Source of the DNA: Hyphomicrobium sp. | Lineage (GTDB): Bacteria; Pseudomonadota; Alphaproteobacteria; Rhizobiales; Hyphomicrobiaceae | Assembly (NCBI GenBank): GCA_030148725.1 | Contig: JASBSU010000029.1 | Coordinates: 18,656-82,655 of the forward strand | DNA length: 64,000 nt | Direction of reading: 5' to 3' | Shown: positions 29,281 through 38,620 of the stretch, one piece after another | Layout: every line of letters starts with the position of its first letter | How positions within the stretch are numbered: the stretch's first letter is position 1 | The notes under the pieces: model-generated | Told to the model about the DNA's origin: nothing | The model's database searches: none | Seen by the model: only the letters and a program-made list of their open reading frames with translations | Program-made: the position numbers and the translations under genes

Positions 29281-30627
29281 TCAGGCCGGCCGCGCAGCCT
29301 TCGGCTTTGAAACTTTGCGCCCCTTGTCGGGCGCCGGTTTTATTCTCGCCGGCGCCGCCTCGGGCTCGGCGCCCTGTTCGTCCGACAGCCCCGACATCAG
29401 AGCGCGTGCGCGCCTCTCGATGGCGGTCGTCACCGTCTCGATGAGCGGATGACCGCCCGCCGGCATCGCCGCAACATCCGCCCCGGCTTTGCGCGTTTCG
29501 ACCAGCGCGCCTTTTGCCAGCGTCTCGACGCGCGCGATGAGGCGTGTCGCATTGAGCCCGACGTCGGCGGCAAAGCGCTGCCAGTGGCGCCGCTTCAAAT
29601 GCTCGCCGCGGTTCTTGCCGGCGATCTTCTGCGCCATGTTGCGTGTCACGTGCTCCCACGCTTCCCCGCACATGATGTCGTAGATCGGTGCCAGCCGAAA
29701 ACCTTTGCCGGAAATCATCATGGAATAGTTCTTCGCGTGCGCGTCGGTGTTGCACGCGATGACGTTGAAGATCACGTAGTCGAGAAGATTGACGACATCC
29801 GGCGCCTGCATGGCGTTGCGCGTCGTCGCGAAGATGTCGGCGAGCGACGGCCCTGCGATGCCGGTCTGATTCGATTCGTATTTCGCCGACGGCGGCTTGC
29901 CGAGCGCCTGGCAGAAATCCTCTTGGTGCAGGCGCCGCCAGCGCCCCTGCTGCTCGACGCGATCGTAGCGCTTCACCATCAGGTAGCTGCGTTGGCCCGC
30001 CTTCCCCGTCGTCACCTCCGGTGCGTTGAGACCAAGGCGCTTCGCCAGCACCAGGCACAGCGCTTCATTCTGCACGCCGCCGAACAGGCGCTCTGCATCC
30101 GGCTTCAGGATCCACGTCGACGGCGCCCCGTTGATCGGCACGCAGATGCGACCCTTCTCGTCGATGGCGACACCGAGCTTGGTCTGCACACCGGCCAGCG
30201 ACATCGAAACCCCGTCCTCGCCGACGAGAAACGGCTTCGACGGCAGCTCGTTCAGAATCTTTTCGAGCGTCTTGCCGTCGGGGATCGGACGCCAATCCTG
30301 CGTGCTGGTCGTCCCCGGCTTGCCGATCGACAGCGCGCCCGCGGTATCGCGTCCGAGCTCGGAGAGGATGCCGATGACGTCTTCGGGCGCTGCGCCCAGT
30401 TGCAGGCCGATGGCGCGCAGCTGCGTCGATTCCGGCAACAGGTTTGCCGCCCACGGCAGGAACAGCCGCGCCGGCACGCGGCTTGGCGACAGCGGCATCA
30501 GGAGCGAGATCGGGAACGCTCCGCGCATCGTCAGCCACTCAGGCGCATAGGTGAAGCTCGGACCGTCGCTCTGCACCTCGATGGTGCCGACGACGCGGCT
30601 CTCATAGTAGACGGCGAGCTTAGCCAC
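29281..30627 (-). CDS. hipA: HipA family serine/threonine-kinase toxin
   Basis: HipA toxins are Ser/Thr kinases that, in E. coli, phosphorylate GltX and trigger persistence. The 448-residue product has an N-terminal subdomain with the conserved LLPES, the couple-HipA region with SLAGVQTK (143-150), the catalytic loop NTDAHAKNYS (293-302, catalytic D295) and the metal-binding LAPIYDIM (D317), so it looks active. The last 25 residues are a Lys/Pro/Ala tail. GTG start at 30627 overlaps hipB by eight bases, implying coupling. Likely repressed with HipB through the operator array at 30984-31199. Confidence 0.93.
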   Translation of the reverse strand: MAKLAVYYESRVVGTIEVQSDGPSFTYAPEWLTMRGAFPISLLMPLSPSRVPARLFLPWAANLLPESTQLRAIGLQLGAAPEDVIGILSELGRDTAGALSIGKPGTTSTQDWRPIPDGKTLEKILNELPSKPFLVGEDGVSMSLAGVQTKLGVAIDEKGRICVPINGAPSTWILKPDAERLFGGVQNEALCLVLAKRLGLNAPEVTTGKAGQRSYLMVKRYDRVEQQGRWRRLHQEDFCQALGKPPSAKYESNQTGIAGPSLADIFATTRNAMQAPDVVNLLDYVIFNVIACNTDAHAKNYSMMISGKGFRLAPIYDIMCGEAWEHVTRNMAQKIAGKNRGEHLKRRHWQRFAADVGLNATRLIARVETLAKGALVETRKAGADVAAMPAGGHPLIETVTTAIERRARALMSGLSDEQGAEPEAAPARIKPAPDKGRKVSKPKAARPA

Positions 30628-30970
30628 GCGGGTCGTCCTCCGCGTCCGGCATGTCGTCGATGAGATCCGGCAGCAGCGGGTTGTCAGCGTTGCTGTTGGC
30701 CGACATCAGATCGAACGTCCTGAGGCCGACCGCAGCCGCCACCACCAGCGCGCGGCCGAGCTGGCAGCTTGGCTTTCCGGCTTCGAGCTCCAGGATGAAA
30801 CGGCGGCCGACGCCCGTGGCCAGCGCCAGATCGTCCTGCCGCATTTTCAGCGCTTCGCGGTGTTCGCGCACCATGGCCCCGAACTGCTGCGCGTGGGTCC
30901 GCGTCGCGTTTTCGAGCTCTGATACGGGTCGATCTGTTGTCGGCCGATTTGTTGCGGCTCTGTCTGCCAT
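30620..30970 (-). CDS. hipB: HipB-like antitoxin, XRE-family DNA-binding protein
   Basis: A 116-residue protein with a Cro/C1-type helix-turn-helix at about 45-63 (RQDDLALATGVGRRFILELE) flanked by a disordered Thr/Arg/Pro-rich N-terminus and an Asp/Pro-rich C-terminal tail of the kind that reaches the toxin or is degraded by proteases. HipB neutralises HipA and represses the operon. It ends inside the hipA start. The first of five palindromes GTTCCCGTTCGGGAAC lies 13 bp upstream of its ATG, well placed to block transcription. Confidence 0.9.
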   Translation of the reverse strand: MADRAATNRPTTDRPVSELENATRTHAQQFGAMVREHREALKMRQDDLALATGVGRRFILELEAGKPSCQLGRALVVAAAVGLRTFDLMSANSNADNPLLPDLIDDMPDAEDDPRG

Positions 30971-30983
30971 GCCTGCCTCCGAT

Positions 30984-31199
30984 GTTCCCGTTCGGGAACC
31001 TTCGGGCCTGCGACTGGCTCCGACCGCTCGTATGTTCCCGTTCGGGAACTTTTACCGGGATTCGCCCCTCAGCGCGACCCCATGTTCCCGATCAGGAACA
31101 TAAGCACCTGTGGACAGCCCTTCAACCCAATTTGTTCCCGGTCGGGAACATTTAAGCGGCTAAACCGCCAATTGGTCCAAAAAGTTCCCGTTCGGGAAC
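30984..31199. promoter_or_regulatory. Five palindromic operators upstream of hipBA, exactly 50 bp apart
   Basis: A 16-bp palindrome GTTCCCGTTCGGGAAC recurs at 30984, 31034, 31084, 31134 and 31184. Copies 1, 2 and 5 are identical; copy 3 is GTTCCCGATCAGGAAC and copy 4 GTTCCCGGTCGGGAAC. Start-to-start distance is 50 bp in all four steps, and the 34-bp spacers are unrelated to one another. It fills the whole gap between hipB and the stop of the semiSWEET gene. The obvious ligand is HipB. On the minus strand copy 5 is followed by five T, so it may also end the semiSWEET transcript. Confidence 0.88.
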
Positions 31200-31204
31200 A
31201 CGGC

Positions 31205-31453
31205 CTACCCGTTCCGGATCTTCATCACGAGGATCGAGCCGGCAAGGATGAACGTCACGGTGTTGGCGACGATGATCGGCAGATCCTCGATCAGGATGCC
31301 GTACATCAGCCACGCGAATACGCCCGCCGTGAAGATCGCGAACATCGCCAAGGAGATGTCCTGCGTCGAGTGCGAGCGCCACGTCTTTATGACCTGCGGA
31401 ACGAAGGCGACCGTCGTCAGAATGCCGGCGACGAGGCCGAGAATGGTCACCAT
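31205..31453 (-). CDS. SemiSWEET / MtN3-type sugar transporter
   Basis: An 82-residue membrane protein of three helices (about 3-20, 36-55 and 60-78), the half-size bacterial SWEET that dimerises to carry sugars. The PQ motif appears as FVPQVIKTWRS at residues 17-27, followed by the STQDISLAMF loop typical of the family. The start at 31453 (MVTILG) is preferred; the open frame extends to 31492. Lies 5 bp before the last hip operator, and its transcript would run through the hip operator array unless stopped there. Confidence 0.9.
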   Translation of the reverse strand: MVTILGLVAGILTTVAFVPQVIKTWRSHSTQDISLAMFAIFTAGVFAWLMYGILIEDLPIIVANTVTFILAGSILVMKIRNG

Positions 31454-31555
31454 CGATCGATTTCCTTCGCTCCGGATAGGTGCAACGCACATACACGACC
31501 CATGCGAAAAGCATAAGCCGTCCGGGCGGTTGCCGTGCGGGAGGTCCCTATCGGA

Positions 31556-32080
31556 TCAGCGTATGCCGAACTCGGAGAAGCACTGCCGCATGTATTCGCA
31601 GCGGTGCGAGCCGGAGAAATGCATGGCATCGCCCTTGGCCGGCGAGATGAACTGGCAGATCTCGTCGATGCCGCCCGGCGACAGCCAGCCCTGGCGCCGT
31701 CCGCGCTGCACGGCGAAGCAGTCGGCGGTCTCCTCGTCAGGGCCACGGAACTGGTGGCCGCACTCATGCGAGTAGATCCACAGCTTCACCGGCGTCGTCA
31801 GGCGCGAAAGCAGGCGCATGTTCATGATCAGGAAGCCGGGATAGGCGGCGCCGTAGTCGTCGAGGTTGTTGTCGATCACGGTCGGCCGTGTGCCGCAGAA
31901 CATCTTGATTCCGTCGAGCTTGAACTCGCCCTGCGGAACGAGCGTCGCCTCGCCGTTCGTGTGCGCGATGTATTCTTCCGGCGTCGGCGTCTTGGGATCC
32001 TGCGCAAGCGCAAGCGCCGGCAGCAACAGAAGTGCAACAAAACCCCTGGCCAGGCGGCGAATACCGCGGCGGATGATCAT
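31556..32080 (-). CDS. Exported zincin-like protein with HECGH motif
   Basis: A 174-residue product with a basic start and signal peptide (RRGIRRLARGFVALLLLPAL, cut near ALA/QDP). The mature part contains HECGH at residues 105-109 followed by DEETADCFA, the HExxH...E-x-x-A-D pattern of gluzincin metallopeptidases in which a downstream acidic residue supplies the third zinc ligand. Five cysteines in the mature region suggest disulphides in the periplasm. No known peptidase family is recognised; the motif shows possible zinc binding, not proven activity. Confidence 0.8.
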   Translation of the reverse strand: MIIRRGIRRLARGFVALLLLPALALAQDPKTPTPEEYIAHTNGEATLVPQGEFKLDGIKMFCGTRPTVIDNNLDDYGAAYPGFLIMNMRLLSRLTTPVKLWIYSHECGHQFRGPDEETADCFAVQRGRRQGWLSPGGIDEICQFISPAKGDAMHFSGSHRCEYMRQCFSEFGIR

Positions 32081-32194
32081 CGGCGACTCTTGGAATCCCA
32101 AACTACCCTAGCCCAGTTTGGCCCTGATCCGTTCCGGTTACAAGCCGGCTGCTGACCTTGATCCCAAAGAGGGTTTCCCGCCGCCTTGCGGCCT

Positions 32195-32611
32195 TCAGCC
32201 GCCCGCCGCCGCCTCGATTCGCTCCATATCCTCGTCCGAGAAGCCGAAGTGGTGGCCCACCTCGTGGATGAGCACGTTGGCGATGAGATCTCCCAGCGTT
32301 TCGCCGGAATTCGCCCACTCGTCGAGCAGCGGACGCCGGAACAGGAACACGATGTCGGGCTGTTGCGACACGTCGAGCACGCTCTTCTTGTCGAGGCTCA
32401 CGCCCTGGTAGAGGCCGAGCAAGTCGAACGGGTCCTCTATGCCAAGTGCATCCAGTGCCTCGTCCGTGCCGAACTCCTCGACACGCACCAGAAGATCACC
32501 GGCCGGTTTGCGAAATTCCTCCGGCAGACGCAGCCAAACCTCCTGCGCCATCTGCTCGAACGTCTCGAGGTCAGGGGCGCTGATCCCCTCCCAGTCGATC
32601 TTATTTGTCAT
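32195..32611 (-). CDS. Minimal metallopeptidase-like zincin (DUF1025 type)
   Basis: A 138-residue cytosolic protein ending in HEVGHHFGFSD (116-126), the HExxHxxGxxD signature of compact metzincin-like proteins, with three likely zinc ligands H116, H120 and D126. The upstream strand PDIVFLFRRPLLDEW is also typical of DUF1025 proteins, whose physiological substrate is unknown. It starts inside the end of the methyltransferase gene (four-base overlap), so the two are translationally coupled. The exported zincin-like gene lies 114 bp further left. Confidence 0.88.
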   Translation of the reverse strand: MTNKIDWEGISAPDLETFEQMAQEVWLRLPEEFRKPAGDLLVRVEEFGTDEALDALGIEDPFDLLGLYQGVSLDKKSVLDVSQQPDIVFLFRRPLLDEWANSGETLGDLIANVLIHEVGHHFGFSDEDMERIEAAAGG

Positions 32612-33417
32612 GCCTGGCCCGACGGCTTCCTCGCAACGATGATGGCCTCCTGCAGCGTGAAGATCGGCGCACCGTTTTCCTCGCGCGGACGCAGAAACGC
32701 AGAGAGGAGATGGTCACTGGTCAGGTGTCTTTTCAACACCTCGACGGTCGCCGGGCTGCAGCGCATGCGCTCGGCCCAAGGACCGAACGCGATGTCCTGA
32801 TCGAGCACCTCCGTAGAGGCGACGCTGAACCCTGCGCCCTCCATCAACGAATGCCATTCGCAAACCGCCAGCGCACGGGCGTGGCTGGGATCGCGGGTCC
32901 TTTCAAAAGCATTGAAGGAACGCGCCGCGTTCATGAGCTCAGCCGGCGTGGCGAGCGGCAGCATGGAAGCGTCCGGGCTGACGTTGTCGACCAGCGCCAG
33001 TGTGCCGCCCGGCCGCAGCACGCGATAGCTTTCAGCAACGAACGCCGCAGGATCGGGAAAATGATGCGCTGCCAAGCGGCAGGTGACGAGGTCGAAGCTG
33101 TCGTCGCCAAACGGCAGGGCGCCCGCTTCCGCCTTCGCGGTCTCGAAATTCTTCAGATCGAGCGCGGCTGCCAGTTTCGCCGCCTCTGCCAGCATCTCGT
33201 CGGTGATGTCGGAGGCGACGACGCGCGCCACATGCGGGGCAAGAACGTGCGCCGTATGCCCGGCACCCGTGGCGATATCGAGCGCTTCCCAGGTCGGCTG
33301 CGGCGCCACCGCTGCGACGAGCCGAGCAAGACTCGGCCCCTTTGCATGCACGCTCGAGGCGGCATAGTCGGATGCCGCGGCGCCGAACTGTTTCTGCACC
33401 AGCGTCTGGTTCGCCAT
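32608..33417 (-). CDS. Class I SAM-dependent methyltransferase
   Basis: A 269-residue protein of UbiE/Methyltransf_11 type. SAM-binding motif I is LDIATGAGHTA at 46-56, followed by VVASDITDEML (acidic end of strand 2), LPFGDDSFDLVTCRLAAHHF and the post-motif YRVLRPGGTLALVD. Such enzymes methylate small molecules or quinone precursors; the substrate is unknown. The start at 33417 is the Met of MANQTLVQKQF; the frame is open to 33642 but overlaps leuC's end. Coupled to the downstream DUF1025 gene. Confidence 0.88.
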   Translation of the reverse strand: MANQTLVQKQFGAAASDYAASSVHAKGPSLARLVAAVAPQPTWEALDIATGAGHTAHVLAPHVARVVASDITDEMLAEAAKLAAALDLKNFETAKAEAGALPFGDDSFDLVTCRLAAHHFPDPAAFVAESYRVLRPGGTLALVDNVSPDASMLPLATPAELMNAARSFNAFERTRDPSHARALAVCEWHSLMEGAGFSVASTEVLDQDIAFGPWAERMRCSPATVEVLKRHLTSDHLLSAFLRPREENGAPIFTLQEAIIVARKPSGQA

Positions 33418-33446
33418 GTCGGCCCTGCTTGAGTCGGCGGGCAGCC

Positions 33447-34862
33447 TTAGGCCGCGCCGCCATTCCACGACCGGATGTCGACGAAGTGGCCTTCGAGAGC
33501 CGCCGCGGCCGCCATCACCGGCGACAGCAAGTGCGTGCGCCCGAGGCGCCCCTGCCGGCCCTCGAAGTTGCGGTTCGAGGTCGAAGCGCAACGCTGGCCC
33601 GGCTTGAGCTGGTCCGGATTCATGCCGAGGCACATCGAGCATCCCGGCTCACGCCACTCGAAACCGGCATCCTTGAAGATCTTGTCGAGACCCTCGGCCT
33701 CGGCCTGAGCTTTCACCAGGCCCGAGCCCGGCACGATCATCGCGTACGCCAGATTGCCCGAGATCTTCTTGCCATCGACAATCTTCGCCACCGCGCGCAG
33801 GTCTTCGATGCGCCCGTTGGTGCACGATCCGATCCACACCACGTCGAGCGGAATATCGGTGATCTTGGTGCCCGGCTTCAGGCCCATGTATTCCAGCGCG
33901 CGCTGCATCGAGGCGCGCTTGTTCTCGTTGTCGACCTTGGATGGATCCGGCACCGTGCCGGCGATCGAAACGACGTCCTCCGGGCTCGTGCCCCAGGTGA
34001 CGATTGGCGGCAGCTTCGCCGCATCGAGCTTCACGACGGCATCGAAATGCGCGCCCTCGTCGGTGTGCAGCGTCTCCCAGTAGCGCATCGCGGCGTCCCA
34101 GGCGGCGCCCTTCGGAGCCTTCGGACGGCCATTGATGAACGCATAGGTCTTCTCGTCCGGCGCGATCATGCCGGCGCGTGCACCGCCTTCGATGGACATG
34201 TTGCAGACCGTCATGCGGCCTTCCATCGACAGCGAGCGGATGGCTTCGCCGGCATACTCGATGACATGGCCGGTGCCGCCGGCCGTGCCGATCTCGCCGA
34301 TGATCGCGAGGATGATGTCCTTGGCGCCAACGCCGGCCGGCAGCTTGCCGTCCACCGACACCAGCATGTTCTTTGCCTTGCGCTGGATCAGCGTTTGGGT
34401 CGCGAGCACGTGCTCGACCTCGGACGTGCCGATGCCGTGCGCCAGCGCACCGAAAGCGCCATGCGTCGAGGTGTGGCTGTCGCCGCAAACGATCGTCGTG
34501 CCGGGCAGCGTGAAGCCCTGCTCGGGACCGACGACGTGGACGATGCCCTGCCGCTTGTCGAGCTCGTTGAAGTACTCGACGCCGAAGTCGCGCGCGTTCG
34601 TCGCCAGCGTCTCGACCTGGATGCGGCTGTCGTCGTCGTCGATACCCTTGGTGCGATCCGTCGTCGGCACGTTGTGGTCGACCACGGCGAGCGTCTTCTC
34701 CGGCGCCCTCACCTTGCGGCCCGACATCCGAAGACCCTCGAAAGCCTGCGGGCTCGTCACCTCGTGGACGAGATGGCGGTCGATGTAGAGAAGGCAGGTG
34801 CCGTCGTCCTGGCGCTCGACCACGTGATCGTCGAAGATCTTGTCGTAGAGTGTCTTGGCCAT
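33447..34862 (-). CDS. leuC: 3-isopropylmalate dehydratase large subunit
   Basis: LeuC with LeuD isomerises 2-isopropylmalate to 3-isopropylmalate in leucine synthesis. The 471-residue product has the aconitase-type [4Fe-4S] ligands: the cysteine of GSCTNGR and both of [22 protein letters not shown] and [10 protein letters not shown] are also present. leuD is not found within the window, and leuB lies 15 kb away on the other strand, so the pathway genes are scattered. The 229 bp upstream probably hold its promoter; I see no leader-peptide attenuator. Confidence 0.97.
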   Translation of the reverse strand: MAKTLYDKIFDDHVVERQDDGTCLLYIDRHLVHEVTSPQAFEGLRMSGRKVRAPEKTLAVVDHNVPTTDRTKGIDDDDSRIQVETLATNARDFGVEYFNELDKRQGIVHVVGPEQGFTLPGTTIVCGDSHTSTHGAFGALAHGIGTSEVEHVLATQTLIQRKAKNMLVSVDGKLPAGVGAKDIILAIIGEIGTAGGTGHVIEYAGEAIRSLSMEGRMTVCNMSIEGGARAGMIAPDEKTYAFINGRPKAPKGAAWDAAMRYWETLHTDEGAHFDAVVKLDAAKLPPIVTWGTSPEDVVSIAGTVPDPSKVDNENKRASMQRALEYMGLKPGTKITDIPLDVVWIGSCTNGRIEDLRAVAKIVDGKKISGNLAYAMIVPGSGLVKAQAEAEGLDKIFKDAGFEWREPGCSMCLGMNPDQLKPGQRCASTSNRNFEGRQGRLGRTHLLSPVMAAAAALEGHFVDIRSWNGGAA

Positions 34863-35091
34863 GCCGTGTCTCTTTAATCTCTATGGGGCCGATGGATCGT
34901 AGCGGCGACGCAGCCGCACCGCACGAATTTCGCCCTCCCCGCTCGCCCATTGGCCCGCGCAAAGGCTGAAATTGAGGTGCTTCTGAGCCGCCGAATGCTG
35001 AGAAACTGCCGGTTAGATAGCGTCTTGCCGCGCCGTCTGCAAACCCCCCCTCAAAGGCCCGGGGCGTGAACCATTGGCCTCGGCATACCGG

Positions 35092-35982
35092 CTAAAACTT
35101 CCACTGCCTGGCCTGGGCGACCAGGAAGTCGCGCAGTACCTGCACCTTCTTGGAGGATTTGAGCTCCTCCGGGTAGACGAACAGGATCGGCAGCGTCGGC
35201 GGGTCGATCTCGGTCAGCACCGGCACGAGGTCGGCCTCATGGTCGTTCATGTAATCGGGGATCATGCCGATCCCGATGCCCGCCCGGATGGCGTTGCGCA
35301 GCGCTATGACGCTATTGGCCGAGAACGCCGGCTCGCGCGGCGGCTTCCCATCGCGCCCCGCCGTCTCGATCCAGGAAATGGCTGAGAGATGCTGCGCCGG
35401 TTGGCCGCTGTAGGAGACGATGGAATGTCCGTCGAGTTCGTCCAGGGTCTTCGGCGCCCCGAACCGCCGCACGTATTGCGTTGATGCGAAAGCCCGCACG
35501 CGGCTCGTGAAAAGCATGCGCCTGATGAGATCCGATTGTGGCGGCTCGCGCGTCCATATCGCGACGTCGGCGGCACGCATGCCGATGTCGAGCTGGTCGT
35601 CGTTGAGCTGCAGCTCGATGCGGATTTCCGGATAGAGATCGTGGAATTCGCGCATCCGCTGCGTCAGCCACAAGGTTCCGAACCCGACCGGGGCCGTGAT
35701 GCGGAGTTCGCCCGATGGCTTCGAGGTCGTGTCGGAAAGCAGCGTCTCGGCCGTGTGCAGCTTGTTCATCACGTCCGAAGTGGTTCGATGCAGAAGCTCG
35801 CCCTGCTCCGTCAGCACGAGGCCGCGCGCGTGCCGATGGAACAGCGTAACCCTGAGGTCCCGCTCCAGCGCCGAGACTTGACGGCTCACGGCTGACTGGC
35901 TAATGTGCAGCGCATACCCCGCATGCGTGAAGCTTCCCGCCTCAGCCGCTGCATGGAAGATCCTGAGCTTGTCCCAGTCCAT
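35092..35982 (-). CDS. lsrB: LysR-family regulator, LsrB/VtlR type
   Basis: A 296-residue LysR-type regulator with N-terminal winged HTH (MDWDKLRIFHAAAEAGSFTHAG, then SQSAVSRQVSALE) and a C-terminal periplasmic-binding-like effector domain. The opening and its position near trxB match LsrB of Sinorhizobium and VtlR of Brucella/Agrobacterium, which control oxidative stress, LPS and small RNA genes. Unlike the Sinorhizobium protein, reported to use cysteines for redox sensing, this sequence appears to contain no cysteine at all. Divergent from the exported propeller gene, 145 bp away. Confidence 0.88.
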   Translation of the reverse strand: MDWDKLRIFHAAAEAGSFTHAGYALHISQSAVSRQVSALERDLRVTLFHRHARGLVLTEQGELLHRTTSDVMNKLHTAETLLSDTTSKPSGELRITAPVGFGTLWLTQRMREFHDLYPEIRIELQLNDDQLDIGMRAADVAIWTREPPQSDLIRRMLFTSRVRAFASTQYVRRFGAPKTLDELDGHSIVSYSGQPAQHLSAISWIETAGRDGKPPREPAFSANSVIALRNAIRAGIGIGMIPDYMNDHEADLVPVLTEIDPPTLPILFVYPEELKSSKKVQVLRDFLVAQARQWKF

Positions 35983-36127
35983 AGATCCCTTATCGCTTAA
36001 GCCCGAGCCGCTCCGATAGGCGAATTGCTGCGGCGCAACTTAGACCACCATCGAACACAAGAATAGGGCGATGCGCCGACGCAGCCCATATAGGTCGTGC
36101 AACCCGAACAAAAATTGGAGTTAGATT

Positions 36128-36994
36128 ATGAGATCTGTCATCGCAGCCCTGTCGCTGATCCTGGCGGGCGGCCTGCAGTCAGCCGCGCACGCCGAGCCAG
36201 CCAAGCTTTGGGAGGCGAGTGGGTTCAAGACGCCGGAATCCGTGCTGCCGGTCGCCGCCGAGGGCTTCGCTTACGTCAGCAATGTCGCCGGCCAGCCGAC
36301 CGACAAGGATGGCAACGGCTTCATCTCCAAGATCTCGCTCGCTGACGGCAAGGCGATCGCGCTCGAATGGGCAAAGGGGCTGGACGCGCCGAAGGGCATG
36401 GCGCTCGCCGGCGGCAAACTCTACGTCTCCGATATCGACAAGCTCGTCGAGATTGACCCCAAGAGCGGTGAAATCCTCGCAAAGCACGAGGCTCCCGGCG
36501 CGACGTTCCTCAACGACGTCGCCGTCGACGGTAAGGGCGATGTTTACGTCTCCGATTCCAACACCAGCACCATTTGGCGCCTGACGGGCGGCAAGCTCGA
36601 GAAGTGGCTGGAAGGACCGGAGCTGAAGTTCCCCAACGGCCTTCACGTTGAGGGCGATAAGCTCATTGTTGCGGCGTGGGGCGCGCCCGGCACCTCGGCG
36701 CAGAAGTCTGAGGCGGCAAACCTGCTCGAGATCGGCATCGCCGACAAAAAGGTGAGCAACCTCGGCGACGGCGCGCCGGTTGGGAACCTCGATGGCATCG
36801 AGCCCGACGGCGATGATTTCATCGTGTCCGACTGGGTCGCCGGCAAGGTGTTCCGCATCGCCAAGTCCGGCAAGGCAAAGGAGCTGCTGTCGCTCGGTCA
36901 AGGCACGGCCGACATCGGCTATGTCGCGGCTGACAAGCTGCTGCTCATCCCCATGATGAAGGACGACAAGGTCGTCGCCTACAGCCTCAAGTAA
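36128..36994 (+). CDS. Exported SMP-30/gluconolactonase-like beta-propeller
   Basis: A 288-residue protein with a signal peptide (cut near AHA/EPAK) and a series of propeller blades rich in VSD-x-D repeats: KLYVSDIDKLVEIDP, GDVYVSDSNTSTIWR and DDFIVSDWVAGKVFRI. This is the fold of SMP-30 lactonases and NHL/strictosidine-synthase-like proteins. The typical metal ligands cannot be placed with certainty, so it may be a binding protein and not an enzyme. Periplasmic. Divergent from lsrB, which could regulate it. Confidence 0.82.
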   Translation: MRSVIAALSLILAGGLQSAAHAEPAKLWEASGFKTPESVLPVAAEGFAYVSNVAGQPTDKDGNGFISKISLADGKAIALEWAKGLDAPKGMALAGGKLYVSDIDKLVEIDPKSGEILAKHEAPGATFLNDVAVDGKGDVYVSDSNTSTIWRLTGGKLEKWLEGPELKFPNGLHVEGDKLIVAAWGAPGTSAQKSEAANLLEIGIADKKVSNLGDGAPVGNLDGIEPDGDDFIVSDWVAGKVFRIAKSGKAKELLSLGQGTADIGYVAADKLLLIPMMKDDKVVAYSLK

Positions 36995-36999
36995 AAGCA

Positions 37000-37030
37000 A
37001 AGGCGCGGCCCACCAAGCGAGCCGCGCCTT
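37000..37030. terminator. Hairpin between two convergent genes
   Basis: A 10-bp stem AAGGCGCGGC / GCCGCGCCTT with an 11-base loop. On the minus strand it is followed by TTGCTTTTAC, so it should terminate the 37055-37300 gene. On the plus strand it can act for the propeller gene, though no T-run follows. Confidence 0.7.
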
Positions 37031-37054
37031 CAAAAATTGATCGTGACAGCAGCG

Positions 37055-37300
37055 CTATTTCATTTCGTCCAGGGCATCAGCCGCCAATCCCTGCAGCATC
37101 GGCCCGACGACTGGATCGGCCGCGGCTGAACCCGGGCTCGGCTCCGCGCATTCTTTCGTGCTTGCATCGAACAATCCGCCCCTGGAGGCGCACTGTGCGG
37201 CGAGATCGTGCACCGATGCCTCGTCATCGTTGGCCCACGCGCCACTCGATAGAAGCGCAATCGTGATGGACGCAGCGGCGGCGGATTTCAGGAAAGTCAT
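37055..37300 (-). CDS. Small exported protein of unknown function
   Basis: An 81-residue product with a clear signal peptide (MTFLKSAAAASITIALLSS, cut near AWA/NDD). The mature 58 residues are acidic and contain one Cys pair (AAQCASRGGLFDASTKEC) that could form a disulphide. A terminator-like hairpin lies 25 bp past the stop, which supports expression. No family is recognised. It is 93 bp from the end of trxB on the same strand but shows no clear link to it. Confidence 0.7.
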   Translation of the reverse strand: MTFLKSAAAASITIALLSSGAWANDDEASVHDLAAQCASRGGLFDASTKECAEPSPGSAAADPVVGPMLQGLAADALDEMK

Positions 37301-37393
37301 GGTCCCCCCGTGAATGATATTTCGAGGGCGGTTCTATTCACGCCGTTGACGACATTCTTGTGACCGAGCGGCCGCACTGACTCGGCGTGAGCC

Positions 37394-38428
<1,035 letters not shown>

Positions 38429-38620
38429 TTAGACCCCGGCAAGCCCCAAGGTCAATGTGGCGCCCAGGCGTGACGGGGGAGAATCCGCGAACCATCTACA
38501 ATCCGCCCAGACCGTGTTGAACCGACGCCCCGTTAAAGCTGCCAGCGGTTGCCACATGTTGTCCGGATCGGTCGTGCTACGCTAGCCTCCGCTGGGGAGC
38601 TTAGGGACGGGGTCTGCGTC

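Noticed and set aside
30984-31199. Regular repeat-spacer layout resembling a mini CRISPR array
   Set aside because: The repeats are only 16 bp and fully palindromic, the spacers are equal in length because of the 50-bp phase, no cas genes are nearby, and the position upstream of hipB fits operators.
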